Source of the DNA: Farysia itapuensis
Lineage: Eukaryota; Basidiomycota; Ustilaginomycetes; Ustilaginales; Ustilaginaceae
Direction: 5' to 3'
DNA: 64,000 bases
NCBI GenBank assembly: GCA_023212645.1
Contig: JALBYC010000002.1
Location: 682,001 to 746,000 of the forward strand
The translations under genes and the position numbers were made by a program. The notes below the pieces were generated by a model, which saw nothing but the letters and a program-made list of their open reading frames with translations, did no database searches and was not told where the DNA came from. This document shows positions 10,801 to 20,300 of this stretch, piece after piece; position 1 is the stretch's first letter, and each line of letters starts with the position of its first letter.

Positions 10801-11399
10801 TCACCAAAGCTCAAGTCTCGCAAGGTCAGAACTTGCTTCTGACGGGAGTGGGTGGAGGTGTAGCTCTCCTAGCCCTTCAAATGGCGGTAGCTGCTGGTGC
10901 CAACGTGTTCGTCACGGGTGGATCGCAGTCGAAAGTAGACCGGGCGATCAAGATGGGCGCCAAGGGTGGAGCCGTATACAAAGACGAGAAATGGCCGGCT
11001 GCTATCGGAAAGGCTCTGCCCAAATCGCGACCCTACTTGGACTGCGTTGTCGACAGCGCCGGTGGTGAGATCGCCGCACTTGCGCAGAAGGCAGGGCTCA
11101 AGAGCGGTGGTAGAGTTGTCATCTACGGTATGACGGCCGCACCCAAGCTGAGCTTCACGATGCGCGAGGTGCTCAAGAACGTCGAAGTACTCGGCTCGAC
11201 CATGGGCAGCGCTGAGGAGTTTGAGCGCAGTGTCCGCTTTGTGGAAGAGCACAAAATCGTGCCGATCATCGACACAGTGCTAAATGGATTGGACGAGGCT
11301 CACAAGGGCTTCGGACTTTTGGCGCAGGCCGATCAGCGTGGCGGAGGAAAAGTCATCATCAAGATCGCCTCGTCCGATGCTCCACGCAGCAAGCTTTGA
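7820..11399 (+). CDS. Acyl-CoA synthetase (ACSS3/PrpE-like) fused to MDR-family oxidoreductase, three exons
   Basis: Exons are 7820-9905, 9978-9990 (13 nt) and 10100-11399. Donors GTGAGT and GTAAGT and acceptors CCAG and ACAG give one frame of 1132 residues. Residues 1-720 form an AMP-binding acyl-CoA synthetase: N-terminal CYNCVDRHV, phosphate loop YTSGTTGAPKG at 301-311, WFETGDQG, RSDDIINVSAHRLGTG, and the adenylating Lys in PKTRSGK at about 677. The C-terminus PPTIED is made only through the 13-nt exon. This type activates acetate, propionate or short acids. A Ser-rich linker of about 30 residues leads without a stop to Met754 (ATG at 10260), which starts an MDR domain: GFNRRDEW, GCDGAGVV in place of the zinc GHE motif, and a Rossmann loop (GVGGGVALLALQ) near 950. 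It most resembles YogA-type quinone or alcohol dehydrogenases. The fusion depends on the splice model; separate translation from 10260 remains possible. Confidence 0.8.
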
Positions 11400-11477
11400 G
11401 CATACTCTTTGATGACGCAGCCTCGAAGTAAACATCTTTTACGTTGCTTTTCATTCTACATTAATGTAACAGCTTTT

Positions 11478-13229
11478 CTACTTGGACGATGAGTGAGGAG
11501 GTGGTGGCGGACCCATTGAACCCGGAAAGTTGCTTTTAACAGATTTGGCTCCAGGCAGGAGGGAGAATTGACCTTCTTTGAACCATTTTGCGTTGGCATC
11601 GTTAGCAGCCTGACGTGCGCGAGATGGATCTGCCAACTCGATTCCTTGTACTGGGGTAAACGACAGCGAGGAGGCGGTGCCGTCGACGACACTGTTTCCA
11701 GAATTTGAAGAGGCACCGCGCAAAGCAGCAAGTCTGTTCTTGTTGGCCTTACTGATCTTGCCCTTGGATCGATCTTCTGCAACCTGAGCCCGCACCTTGC
11801 CCGACGCCGAGCTGTTGATCATGCCGAGTCCCACTGACTCGTCGTATCCAAAGGCCTCTTCTTCCTGCTTGCCAAACTCCAGGCGATTCTGCATCTTGCG
11901 CAGCTCAGTCATGCCGTTGCGTTCTTTTGCTTTGCGTGCGCGTCTTCCGCCACGTTTCTTTTTGTTGTTGCCTTCTTTGGGAACAGGTAGTACTTTGTCG
12001 AGCTTCTGCGGCGGTGGCTCTTGAATCTTCTCGAGCTTTTTGCTGAGCTCCTCGTACAATTTGAGGCCATAGGATCCGTCTCGTGCCGTTGATTTTCCGG
12101 CATCCATACGTGCAGCCAATGTGGCTTTAGCGGACACCATTCGAATCGCTTGTCGCTTATAGTCATCCGGTGTGTTGTCCACCAAATCGCTTTGAGACAG
12201 AAATCCAGTTGAGCGAGCAGCTCCACCGTGTGCAGAAGAAAAGCCGATAGCGTTCTTGCGTGCAGCGCCCAGCAGGTGCAAATTGCATGCCGGGATCTTG
12301 CTGAGACCTTCCAAACCGCCTGCTACACCGAGCAGTTTCGTCGCCGTCCTTGTGCCCACCACTGCAGATAGATTAGGCGCAATGAGATTCATTCTCGACT
12401 CGACATACTCGAGTATCCGTCGTCTTATGTTCTCTAGCTCAAAGACGAGATCGAGTGCCTCTTGTACGCTCTGCCAATTTGTGTGTGAGAGTACTTGTCC
12501 CTCTGTCGTAGATGCAGTCATGCTAATGACGACAACGGTACCATGTGGTAGAATGCCATCTAGTTTGGCACTACCTATGTCACCTTCGTTGCCAATTGCT
12601 TTGACTGCCTGAACGTAGTCCCATGGGTTTGGTATTAAGGTCTCGAGCTCTGGGAAGCGCGGGGAGTAATGGTCACGAATGAACTTGTGCACCACCATCA
12701 CTTCGTTGTCTACATCCACAGCAAGGTTGTTGGCCTTAACGATCAGATGGTATTCTGGCGATTCTTCGAGGACTCCGGCGAGGTCTGGCTCGGGTAGCGC
12801 CATGAAGTGGTCAATTTGCTCGATTACGGTCACGATCTTGCTACTGGTAGGGAGCAGCGTCGCCACACTGCGGATGCTGTGAGTTCCAGTCAGGTCCAGA
12901 TGATCGACTTCTGATTGGTCTCGCTCGGCTGTTGGAAGGACAGCATTTCGTCCGAGCGCGATACTGGAAGACAAGGATGGCTGCTGATTCTCCTCGTCTT
13001 CCTCAGCACTCATATCGTCGAGCTCATCCAGGTCTGCATCGTCTAGGTGAACCCTTTTGCTGCTCGGCTCTGGTGATCCTCCGCCATTGGCTTGAGGACG
13101 TTTCAGACCACGATGTTCTGCCCCATTGCTTTGTGTGCCGCCGTCGTTGGGGGACTGCGACTGTGAATTGAGCTCATGCTCTCCGTCAGAGCTGAGGTCA
13201 TCGAGCAGCTCATCTGCGAAGCTTGCCAT
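11478..13229 (-). CDS. PRP31: U4/U6 snRNP splicing factor Prp31
   Basis: Predicted 583-residue spliceosomal protein that binds the 15.5K/Snu13-U4 snRNA kink-turn and tethers U4/U6 to U5. In order: an acidic, Ser-rich N-terminus, a NOSIC helical segment (about 145-190; AVDVDNEVMVVHKFIRDHY), the Nop domain (about 235-325; RRRILEYVESRMNLIAPNLSAVVG, ACNLHLLGAARK), then the Prp31 C-terminal region with a Lys/Arg nuclear-localisation stretch (KKKRGGRRARKAKER). Length fits the family (about 500-600). ATG 13229 is chosen; upstream frame has no other ATG. The start is 168 bp from the divergent small gene at 13398, so they probably share a promoter. Confidence 0.95.
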   Translation of the reverse strand: MASFADELLDDLSSDGEHELNSQSQSPNDGGTQSNGAEHRGLKRPQANGGGSPEPSSKRVHLDDADLDELDDMSAEEDEENQQPSLSSSIALGRNAVLPTAERDQSEVDHLDLTGTHSIRSVATLLPTSSKIVTVIEQIDHFMALPEPDLAGVLEESPEYHLIVKANNLAVDVDNEVMVVHKFIRDHYSPRFPELETLIPNPWDYVQAVKAIGNEGDIGSAKLDGILPHGTVVVISMTASTTEGQVLSHTNWQSVQEALDLVFELENIRRRILEYVESRMNLIAPNLSAVVGTRTATKLLGVAGGLEGLSKIPACNLHLLGAARKNAIGFSSAHGGAARSTGFLSQSDLVDNTPDDYKRQAIRMVSAKATLAARMDAGKSTARDGSYGLKLYEELSKKLEKIQEPPPQKLDKVLPVPKEGNNKKKRGGRRARKAKERNGMTELRKMQNRLEFGKQEEEAFGYDESVGLGMINSSASGKVRAQVAEDRSKGKISKANKNRLAALRGASSNSGNSVVDGTASSLSFTPVQGIELADPSRARQAANDANAKWFKEGQFSLLPGAKSVKSNFPGSMGPPPPPHSSSK

Positions 13230-13397
13230 GCCTCTGCTTGCGGCTCTGTGGTGTGTCGAGTACAAAACAAAATTTGGTGGAGGAAGGGTCCGCTAGTCCG
13301 CTCAAAATATATCTCGAACAATCCTCGCTCGCCTCATCAACCTCTTGACCACATTACGTACTAAGCGTCAATCGTACACAAGAGCGGGCTTACAGAA

Positions 13398-13949
13398 ATG
13401 GCACAGCTGCCACCGTACCTGGTACGAGTGGTTGCCACCATATTGACACAGGCCTTGACCCGAAAGGTAAGTCACTCACGAGTTTCTCTTTTCACAGCAT
13501 TGCTGACTACTCTCTTTGCGCTGTAGTTGGCTCAGTCTCCTCTGTTCTTTCGCATTGTGGATCGTATGATCCACGAGATTGATCATATGCCGCATCGCGT
13601 TCAGGGTCGACAAGTGCCTGATTACCAGCCTCCAATCGGTATGCGAGAGACTGAATGGAACCAAGACCATGGAGAACCGCACGATCTGCCTTCTCCCTTC
13701 CCGTCTACCGCCAAAAAGGCGACCAATGCCGACGGCAGCCAAGCCGAGATCCCTGCACCCGTATCATTCGAGGAGGCGCAGCGCAGAAGAGCGCGAATGT
13801 CGTTCCAACAAGCACAAAGACAAGCCGATCGCCAACGCGCACAACAGGCCGAACAACAAAAGTCAGCCAAGACGGACAATGTATCAAAGGAGTTCCGGGA
13901 CTTGCAAGATAAGCTACGCGAACTCCGCGGCGGTGGTAGCTCATCATGA
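13398..13949 (+). CDS. Small conserved-looking protein of unknown function, two exons
   Basis: Exon 1 is 13398-13466 (23 codons) and exon 2 is 13527-13949. The 60-bp intron has donor GTAAGT and acceptor TGTAG, in phase 0. An earlier CACAG acceptor would run into a stop, which supports the chosen one. The 163-residue product starts with an amphipathic or hydrophobic segment (PYLVRVVATILTQAL) and a conserved-looking block (SPLFFRIVDRMIHEIDHMP). A Gln/Arg/Ala-rich coiled coil (about 105-155) and a Gly/Ser end follow. The N-terminus could be a mitochondrial targeting or peripheral membrane helix. I do not recognise the family; a short mitochondrial MRX7-like protein is only a weak guess. Confidence 0.7.
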
Positions 13950-14368
13950 CAGCTGCCCGTATGCACACTCTTTAATGGCAGGCCACAACGATGATCGTTG
14001 TACTTTGTTCTTCACACGCAATCCTTCGCAGCGCCACCGCCAGCGCTCACGTTTAATGAGAAATTGCTATATTTGTTGAGCGAGAAGCATGTGTGTAATA
14101 AGCATTGAAAGAAGCATGCCTGGATGCCTGAAGCTGTCCAGATGCAACGCTCTCCAACGCTGAAAGTGGGATGGGTGGGAGAGAGAGTGTGAGTTCGTAG
14201 AAGTACACTGTGAAGAGGAGAAGGGAAATGCCATAACTCTCTCTCTTTTGGTTGGTGCGAATGGCCGTATGCATGGGCGATGGTATAGCCGCAGACATCG
14301 CGATGCCGTAGGGGAAAAGAGAATCTTTGCTGCAGCACATCTGGTCGAGTTGTGCGGCACGAAACCGT
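13950..14368. other. Convergent intergenic region
   Basis: These 419 bp lie between the stops of the small gene and RPS16 and hold their 3' UTRs. A purine-rich run (GAGAGAGAG type) is seen near 14178. No gene was recognised. Confidence 0.45.
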
Positions 14369-14999
14369 TTAACGGTAAGATTTCTGTCGGCGAGCGCGGG
14401 CACCGTGACCACCGAACTTCTTGGGCTCCATTCGGCGAGTGTCAGCGATCAAGAGTGTTCGGTCGTAAGAGATGAACAATTGTCGGAGCTCGAGAGCAGA
14501 GGCGGCGTCGTAGTACTTGGCGTAGTATGCAACAAGCGACTTGGCGATAGCCTGTCGGATGGCGTAAATCTGCGAAGTGTGTCCACCACCGGAAACTCGG
14601 ACACGGATGTCGACAGTGCTGCGATAAAGAGGAGCAAGGTCAGCCGTTTGTCCTCGTGATATGGAATACAATGACATCTGCCTCCTGCCAAGTGCACACC
14701 TGTGACACCAAGTTGTCCAATCTCTGCACTTCCAATGGAAGTGTATGATTCCTTCCAGCGCTCCAGATTATCCCAACAAGACTGCAGATGTCATTGTCGA
14801 TGAATGTTACTTACGAAAATTTGTCCTCACCAACAACGAGAACAGGCTCGTAGAGCTTGAATCGAAGGATCTCGGGCTGAGCGATAGAGATGGGCTGGCC
14901 GTTGACGCGGATCAAACCCTTGCCCTCTTTGCAGTGGGCGACGGCGGTGGCCGTCTTCTTCTTGCCGAAGCACGAGACGGAAGGAGCTGTTGCTGACAT
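14369..14999 (-). CDS. RPS16: 40S ribosomal protein S16 (uS9), two exons
   Basis: Exon 1 is 14999-14815 and exon 2 is 14618-14369 on the minus strand, giving 144 residues, the usual eukaryotic length. The 196-bp intron has donor GTAAGT, branch-like CTGAC and acceptor CGCAG. The join makes [11 protein letters not shown] and restores the uS9 core. Diagnostic segments are [39 protein letters not shown] and the C-terminal tail [17 protein letters not shown], whose end reaches the P-site tRNA in the ribosome. The gene is divergent from the mitochondrial L4 gene. The intron carries strong inverted repeats (listed separately). Confidence 0.97.
14668..14797. repeat. Long-range inverted repeat inside the RPS16 intron
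   Basis: Bases 14668-14681 (ACAATGACATCTGC) are a perfect 14-bp reverse complement of 14784-14797. Between them lie a second pair (AAGTGCA at 14690-14696 with TGCACTT at 14725-14731) and a near-perfect palindrome at 14727-14743. All lie within the intron (14619-14814). The pre-mRNA could close a long stem that brings the 5' splice site close to the branch point. No clear C/D box pair was found, so a snoRNA is not supported. Confidence 0.75.
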
Positions 15000-15431
15000 G
15001 TTGACTGAATAGCGATGGATGTTGAGTCGGGGTTGTTCAAACAAATGGCGGTTGTCGGTAGAGATGATAGAAGAGATGCGTACAGCAGTCAGCGTCTGCA
15101 GCTACAAATAGCGATTTAAGCCGGCAGCGATTACCTACCTTCTTGGTGATGTGTAGAGGCAAGGAAGGTTGACCTGTCGCGAATCTCGATGCTGCTAGGC
15201 TGGACCGCCAACCTTCGCTTAGCGTTCACACGCACAAGAGACTTCGGCCGAGCCAAAAAAAAGACACGTGATGTTTCTTGACAAAGTCTAACACAGGTCG
15301 ATGCAAGAATCAAGATCCGCATCCCCGATTGCAATTCTATCCCGATGCGTTCGTGATCGCGATGCTACACTTTTTCGACTTTTTCGACTTCTTCTGACCA
15401 AAGCACCGTCCCATACTGCTAGAACCCCGAT
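15000..15431. promoter_or_regulatory. Divergent promoter region, RPS16 / mitochondrial L4
   Basis: These 432 bp separate the two ribosomal protein starts. No third gene is seen. A CACGTG hexamer lies at about 15263-15268. Confidence 0.45.
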
Positions 15432-16898
15432 ATGTCAGCGCTGCCCTCGCTCGTCGCTCTGCGACAGATGCTGAGAGCCCCTGCCACCAGATCTGTTGCG
15501 GCTGGCGCGAGCCGATCCTCAAGTATTTCACATTCACGACTTCTACACAGCTCCACGCCATCGTCCAATCAATTGGCAAATGCGTCATCCGCATCATCAG
15601 TGGCTTCATCAAGCAACGAAACTCCAGCATCTGAGTCTTTAGCAGACCTCAACGACATTCAATCGCAGTTCGGTGATCTTCACTCGCAGTTCGAAATCGA
15701 TGGCGAGATGTACGAGATGCCGCCAATCGACGAGGGTAACTTTGGTCAAGGAGAAACATTGGTCGCTCTACCCATCAAATCCAGCATAGTCCATGTCCCG
15801 CTTTCGAGGCTGCGCAAACCAACACCACCTGCCGACTTAAAAAACACAGCAGCTCTGCCCCAAAACAAAGCCTATGTCCCGCTTTCGGCGCACGTCTTCG
15901 ACGCTCCTGCACGCAGGGACGTAATTCACAGTGCTGTGGTTTGGTACCTAGATTCTTTGCGCGCTGGTACTGCAAACACTAAGACGCGATCCGAGGTGCG
16001 AGGCTCGATGAGGAAGTTGCGACCGCAGAAGGGGTCTGGTCGAGCTCGTCTTGGCACCATGTCAAGTCCTTCCCTACGTGGCGGTGCTGTTGCTCACGGT
16101 CCCAAACCTCGTGATCACTCTACCGAGCTTCCCCGACGGGTCCGCGAGTTGGCTCTCAGATCTATGCTTTCATCGAAATGGAGGCAGGGAGAGTTGCTAG
16201 TAGTACCAGTGCTCGACTGGATGCCTCCTCCGAGCTCTACCAACTCCTTGGCGCGGCTGCTGAAATCTAAACGTTGGGATGACGCTCTCTTCCTCACTGC
16301 ACCGCGCGAACCTAAACCCTCAGAGCGCGCGCTGTTGCATGATGTTCGTCCATCAGCAGCCGATCCTGTGTACAACCAGGCGCAGCAGGAAAGACACCAA
16401 AAACTAATCAAGAACTTTATCATTGCATCCAAAAACATACCCCGCATCGAGGTCGTCGACCTAAACAAGTTGACCAAGACCTACGTCGAGAACGTTGCCA
16501 AAACTAGCGACGAGAAGAAGAAACCCGGAGAGCTACACGCTTATCAGATTCTTCGTCGCAAGAAGCTCATTTGTGATCTAGGAGCCATTGAGTGGCTTGA
16601 AGAAAAGCTCGGCGGCGCCATCTTTCATCACGAGGCTAGCATTGATGCGGCCAGCTCCGAGCAGCTGGCAGTCGAAGAGCAGCGTACAGCAGATGCACGC
16701 GCTCAGGCAGCAGGCAAGCATGAGGTCGAGACAGCAGCAACCTTGACTTCAGAGTCAGCAGCAGCACCGACGTCAGAGGCCGCAGCCACGTCACACGCGA
16801 AGCCAGGGGATGCACCACTTCTGAATGAAGAAGAAGAGAAGCTCAAGGCCGAGCGATTGATCAAGCAACAAGCGCAGGCAGAATCATCCATGCAGTAG
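15432..16898 (+). CDS. Mitochondrial large-subunit ribosomal protein uL4m
   Basis: Predicted 488 residues. The N-terminus is rich in Arg, Ser and Ala with no acidic residues at first (LRQMLRAPATRSVAAGASRSSS), typical of a mitochondrial presequence. The L4 domain runs from about 145 to 400: a landmark block with RSEVRGSMRKLRPQKGSGRAR, GGAVAHGPKPRDHS and LPRRVRELALRSMLSSKW, then a Rossmann-like half with conserved spacing. An Ala/Glu-rich tail of about 90 residues follows and looks disordered. In yeast the equivalent is Yml6. It sits divergent from cytosolic S16. Confidence 0.92.
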   Translation: MSALPSLVALRQMLRAPATRSVAAGASRSSSISHSRLLHSSTPSSNQLANASSASSVASSSNETPASESLADLNDIQSQFGDLHSQFEIDGEMYEMPPIDEGNFGQGETLVALPIKSSIVHVPLSRLRKPTPPADLKNTAALPQNKAYVPLSAHVFDAPARRDVIHSAVVWYLDSLRAGTANTKTRSEVRGSMRKLRPQKGSGRARLGTMSSPSLRGGAVAHGPKPRDHSTELPRRVRELALRSMLSSKWRQGELLVVPVLDWMPPPSSTNSLARLLKSKRWDDALFLTAPREPKPSERALLHDVRPSAADPVYNQAQQERHQKLIKNFIIASKNIPRIEVVDLNKLTKTYVENVAKTSDEKKKPGELHAYQILRRKKLICDLGAIEWLEEKLGGAIFHHEASIDAASSEQLAVEEQRTADARAQAAGKHEVETAATLTSESAAAPTSEAAATSHAKPGDAPLLNEEEEKLKAERLIKQQAQAESSMQ

Positions 16899-17371
16899 GA
16901 GCACTTTATTAGGTCGTCACCTCCATGAAGAATGCAACGACTAAGCCTGCCAATATTGATCAGAGACACAGATTGTATCTACGTGGTGGAAAGGAATGTG
17001 CGGCACACCTGGAAGCGCCCACTTCCAACAACGATGGCGAAGGCGCAGTCTGATGTTTCGCGTTCAAGTCGGAAACGTGGCTTGCACGAGTCCAGCTTGT
17101 CCGAGGAGTCCAAAATCAGCCGTGTTTTTTGGGGGTTAGGCTGAGTCTGGGCGTGGAAAAAGTGTTACTTTCAATCAAGTTAGGTTAGGCCCTGCGCTTG
17201 TTTTTGTCGCTTGCTTTGGGGATTTTTGGTTTGACGTGTCCAACCTTGTATAGTGGACCCTGTGCGACCTAGTGTTTCTTTCGCTGGCCTGGTCTTGACC
17301 CTTATCATGAAGTAGAGCTGTCGCGTTGTATCACAAGGTACCGTCATCTTTCCGTCAGGCTGCTCAGCATC
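16899..17371. promoter_or_regulatory. Intergenic region upstream of the lipase gene
   Basis: These 473 bp lie between two genes on the same strand. No gene is recognised. TTAGG-like pieces occur at 17136-17140 and 17181-17190 (TTAGGTTAGG) but do not form an array. Confidence 0.4.
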
Positions 17372-20300
17372 ATGTCCTGGGGCTCAAAGGGCGGCGGTCA
17401 CGCTGATCCGTACGAGACTTCTTCCCAGGACTTTGAAGGTATTCCTTCCAGCATCAGCATCGATCCAGCTATAAGATACGAGACTGCACGACCTATTCAG
17501 TGGGTTGACGAGCAAGAACTGATACCAGGCGCCGGTCCACTTCTCCTTCATAGCACTACATCACCACCTACGGTCAGCACATATGACGGAAAGCCAGAGC
17601 AGGCTCTTGTTGCATCAGGCGTTCGAGCCTGGACTAAAAATCAGGCTTATGGGGCAAGCGATGCCCTCATCAAATACGCTACCGGATCTCCTCTTCTACC
17701 GACACAGATCGCCGAGATGATCTCGAACCTCAGCGTCATAGCACGTGTCTCACTCAAGGCCGCTGCTTTCTTCATCGAAGTGATCCTTGAAAGCGTTCGT
17801 CATGGCACAGGTGTGGGTCTCGGTATCACACGACGAACTCTTATAAGCGCGGTGGGCGCCGCTCAAGCTGTTCACTCGCTCACCATCGATCACGACACGG
17901 ATCTCAAAGCAAAAGAAACCAACTCAATTGGACAAGCGGCCAATCGCGCCTTCCTGACCGTACTCGACAGATACACTGCCGTCGGCATTTACCTGATCCA
18001 TCACAGCCTTACGTTGACTGAGCTCTTCGCCATGAGCGGCTTTCAGCTTCTCAGCAGCACCGTCACGGCAGGCTTCATGGCTGCGGAAGAGTCAGTTAGA
18101 ACGATTGATGGTCTATTCGGATCCAACGAGACCTCTCGTGCTCTGGCGTCCTTCATCACCTTGGTTCGTGGCGAGTTCAACGATCCGCGTTTCGCCAACT
18201 CTAGCGCCATCTCGAGTCTGACCAAGCTGACCAAAGCCCTCACTGCTTTTGCCGTCTTGCAAAATTCTACCTACAAGAGAAGTGCGAAAAGCATGAAGAT
18301 GCGAGTCATCTACGACTGCACTGTCTTGGGACAAGTTGAAGCAAAGAGCTGGCGCTCGCTAATTGTAGGATCCGGCAACTTTGTCAGGAATGGTCAGCCA
18401 AGCCTACTTCCGTCGCCCATGGAGAACGGCATCACGACACCAATCCGATATTCGTCCAGGTCGCCCACGCAGGAATCATTCGATACGGATCACCTTAGCG
18501 CTCCCTCGCAAGGGTGGCTTTCCACCTCTAACTCAGGAGCATACCTCGGCGATGGCTTGTGCCTGACAGATGTCGAACCTGTAAACTCCTTCCGCAGCTC
18601 ACACTCGGACTGGACATCGCCAAGCTCGCCCCGTCGCAAATCCACAACAATTGGAAACGACTCGTTGTTAGCTGACCTCGATTTTTTAGTCGGCACGGAA
18701 GATGCTCATGATACACCTGGTGAAGTCTCCTCGAGTCTCACACCTGATCAGTTGCCACTTGGCTTGCGACAACGTTTGCAAGGCTACAGCGATGACCAGC
18801 TCCGCAACGGTGTTATCATCGAGCAGCGTCCTTCTCACCAGCAGCCTCAACGCTTGAGACACATCGTCAAACGCGATCAGGGCAGAAGCAACCGCGAGAC
18901 AGTATACGAGATCACCACAGAAGTCATCGAAACGATCGAGACTGTAACGACGGTAGAGGAACAGGAAAAGACGGATTTTGCGTCCAGCACCTTGACCGTG
19001 TTGGGGAGCGATGGTACCCCGAGCTTTACGAGAAGAAGAAGAGGCAGCAGTGTAACTCACAGAGACGTCCAGACCCTCAAGAGCGGCACGGAAACTCGAT
19101 CTGTGTTCGAAGGCGGCCACGAAGTGAAGTTGCAAGAGGATGAAGAGTGGTGCGAGATTCGAACGACGAAAGCTAGTCAAGAGCATAGTAGAGGAAGCTT
19201 CGAGGCACCGTCCAATCTCTTGTCTTCCCCTTCTTTGAATGCACCAAATGGCTCGAAAGCTGAAAACATCGATGGCTATCTGAGTCTCCAAAGCAGGGAT
19301 AAAGAAGATACTTCTGGCAGAATGCCAGTTGTCCTGAAGACCATCACCAAGAAACTTATACAGAAGCGCAAGACAATCAGAAGGATTGAGCTACATCGCG
19401 ACCCTCACGAAGAAGATGCGTCACCCTCAGCCTCAAGACTACAAGATCGTCAAAGGCTAAACGGCAATGGTTCCAAGATCTCTAATGGTGGCGCTGGTTC
19501 CGGAAACAAGATTGCAGAGCATGACGGGCCCGCTGCAGGTCCACGCCTGCACAATAACTCGCCAATTGGGGTCGACAGTACGAGATCTACCACGCCAGAA
19601 GCGAGTCACGCCTTTGGCTCTGTTACCGGAGAGGTCAGTCGAGGCCTTCAGAAGGCTTTCAAGAAAGCGAAGGAGTCAATAAAGAGCAATTTGCAGCTCG
19701 ATCAACACGAAGTGGATCGACGAGTCATGATGGAGAAGAAGCTTCCGAATTGGGGGACAAGCGAAACCGCTTTTGATAAGAGTTCTTCGACTAAGCCATC
19801 AAGTAGATCGGCCTCTCTATTGTATGAGCCCGGAGCGACAACAGCGACATATTCTCAGAGTCCGGGCAGAAAAGCCATGATGAAGCCGTTATCTAAGGCA
19901 TTGCCAACGATACCACAAAGGAAAAACTCAAATGTGGCTCCTCAATCTACCGAAGAGATCGCATCTGGACAAACTGGCTCACCACGGGACCAGTTCAAAA
20001 CACGAACACGTGCGACGTCCATTACTTCAGTGCGGTCGTTTGCTTCGCGGACGCACTTGCAGAGCACCGCAGCCGGTAGCTCGGAGCAAGGAAAACATGC
20101 AAGGGATCCGGCAGCATTTCCGAAGGCTCATCTAGTGGAAAATCTGCGACGTTTTGTCCGCTATTCTTCCGCTGCTTATGGACAAAATTTCATGCGTATT
20201 CTTGGGATCGGCAGTCTCGACTACTTCTTTCCGGATACAAGCAAGCATCACGCCAATGTCTGGGCCTTTGCTCATCATGTTGGCATACCTGTCGATCGAA

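Noticed and set aside
14619..14814. Intron-encoded snoRNA in RPS16
   Set aside because: Stem structure is present, but no convincing C (RUGAUGA) and D (CUGA) pair flanks it; the CTGAC near the end is better read as the branch point.
17136..17190. TTAGG-like pieces read as a telomere repeat
   Set aside because: Only two or three scattered copies with no array.
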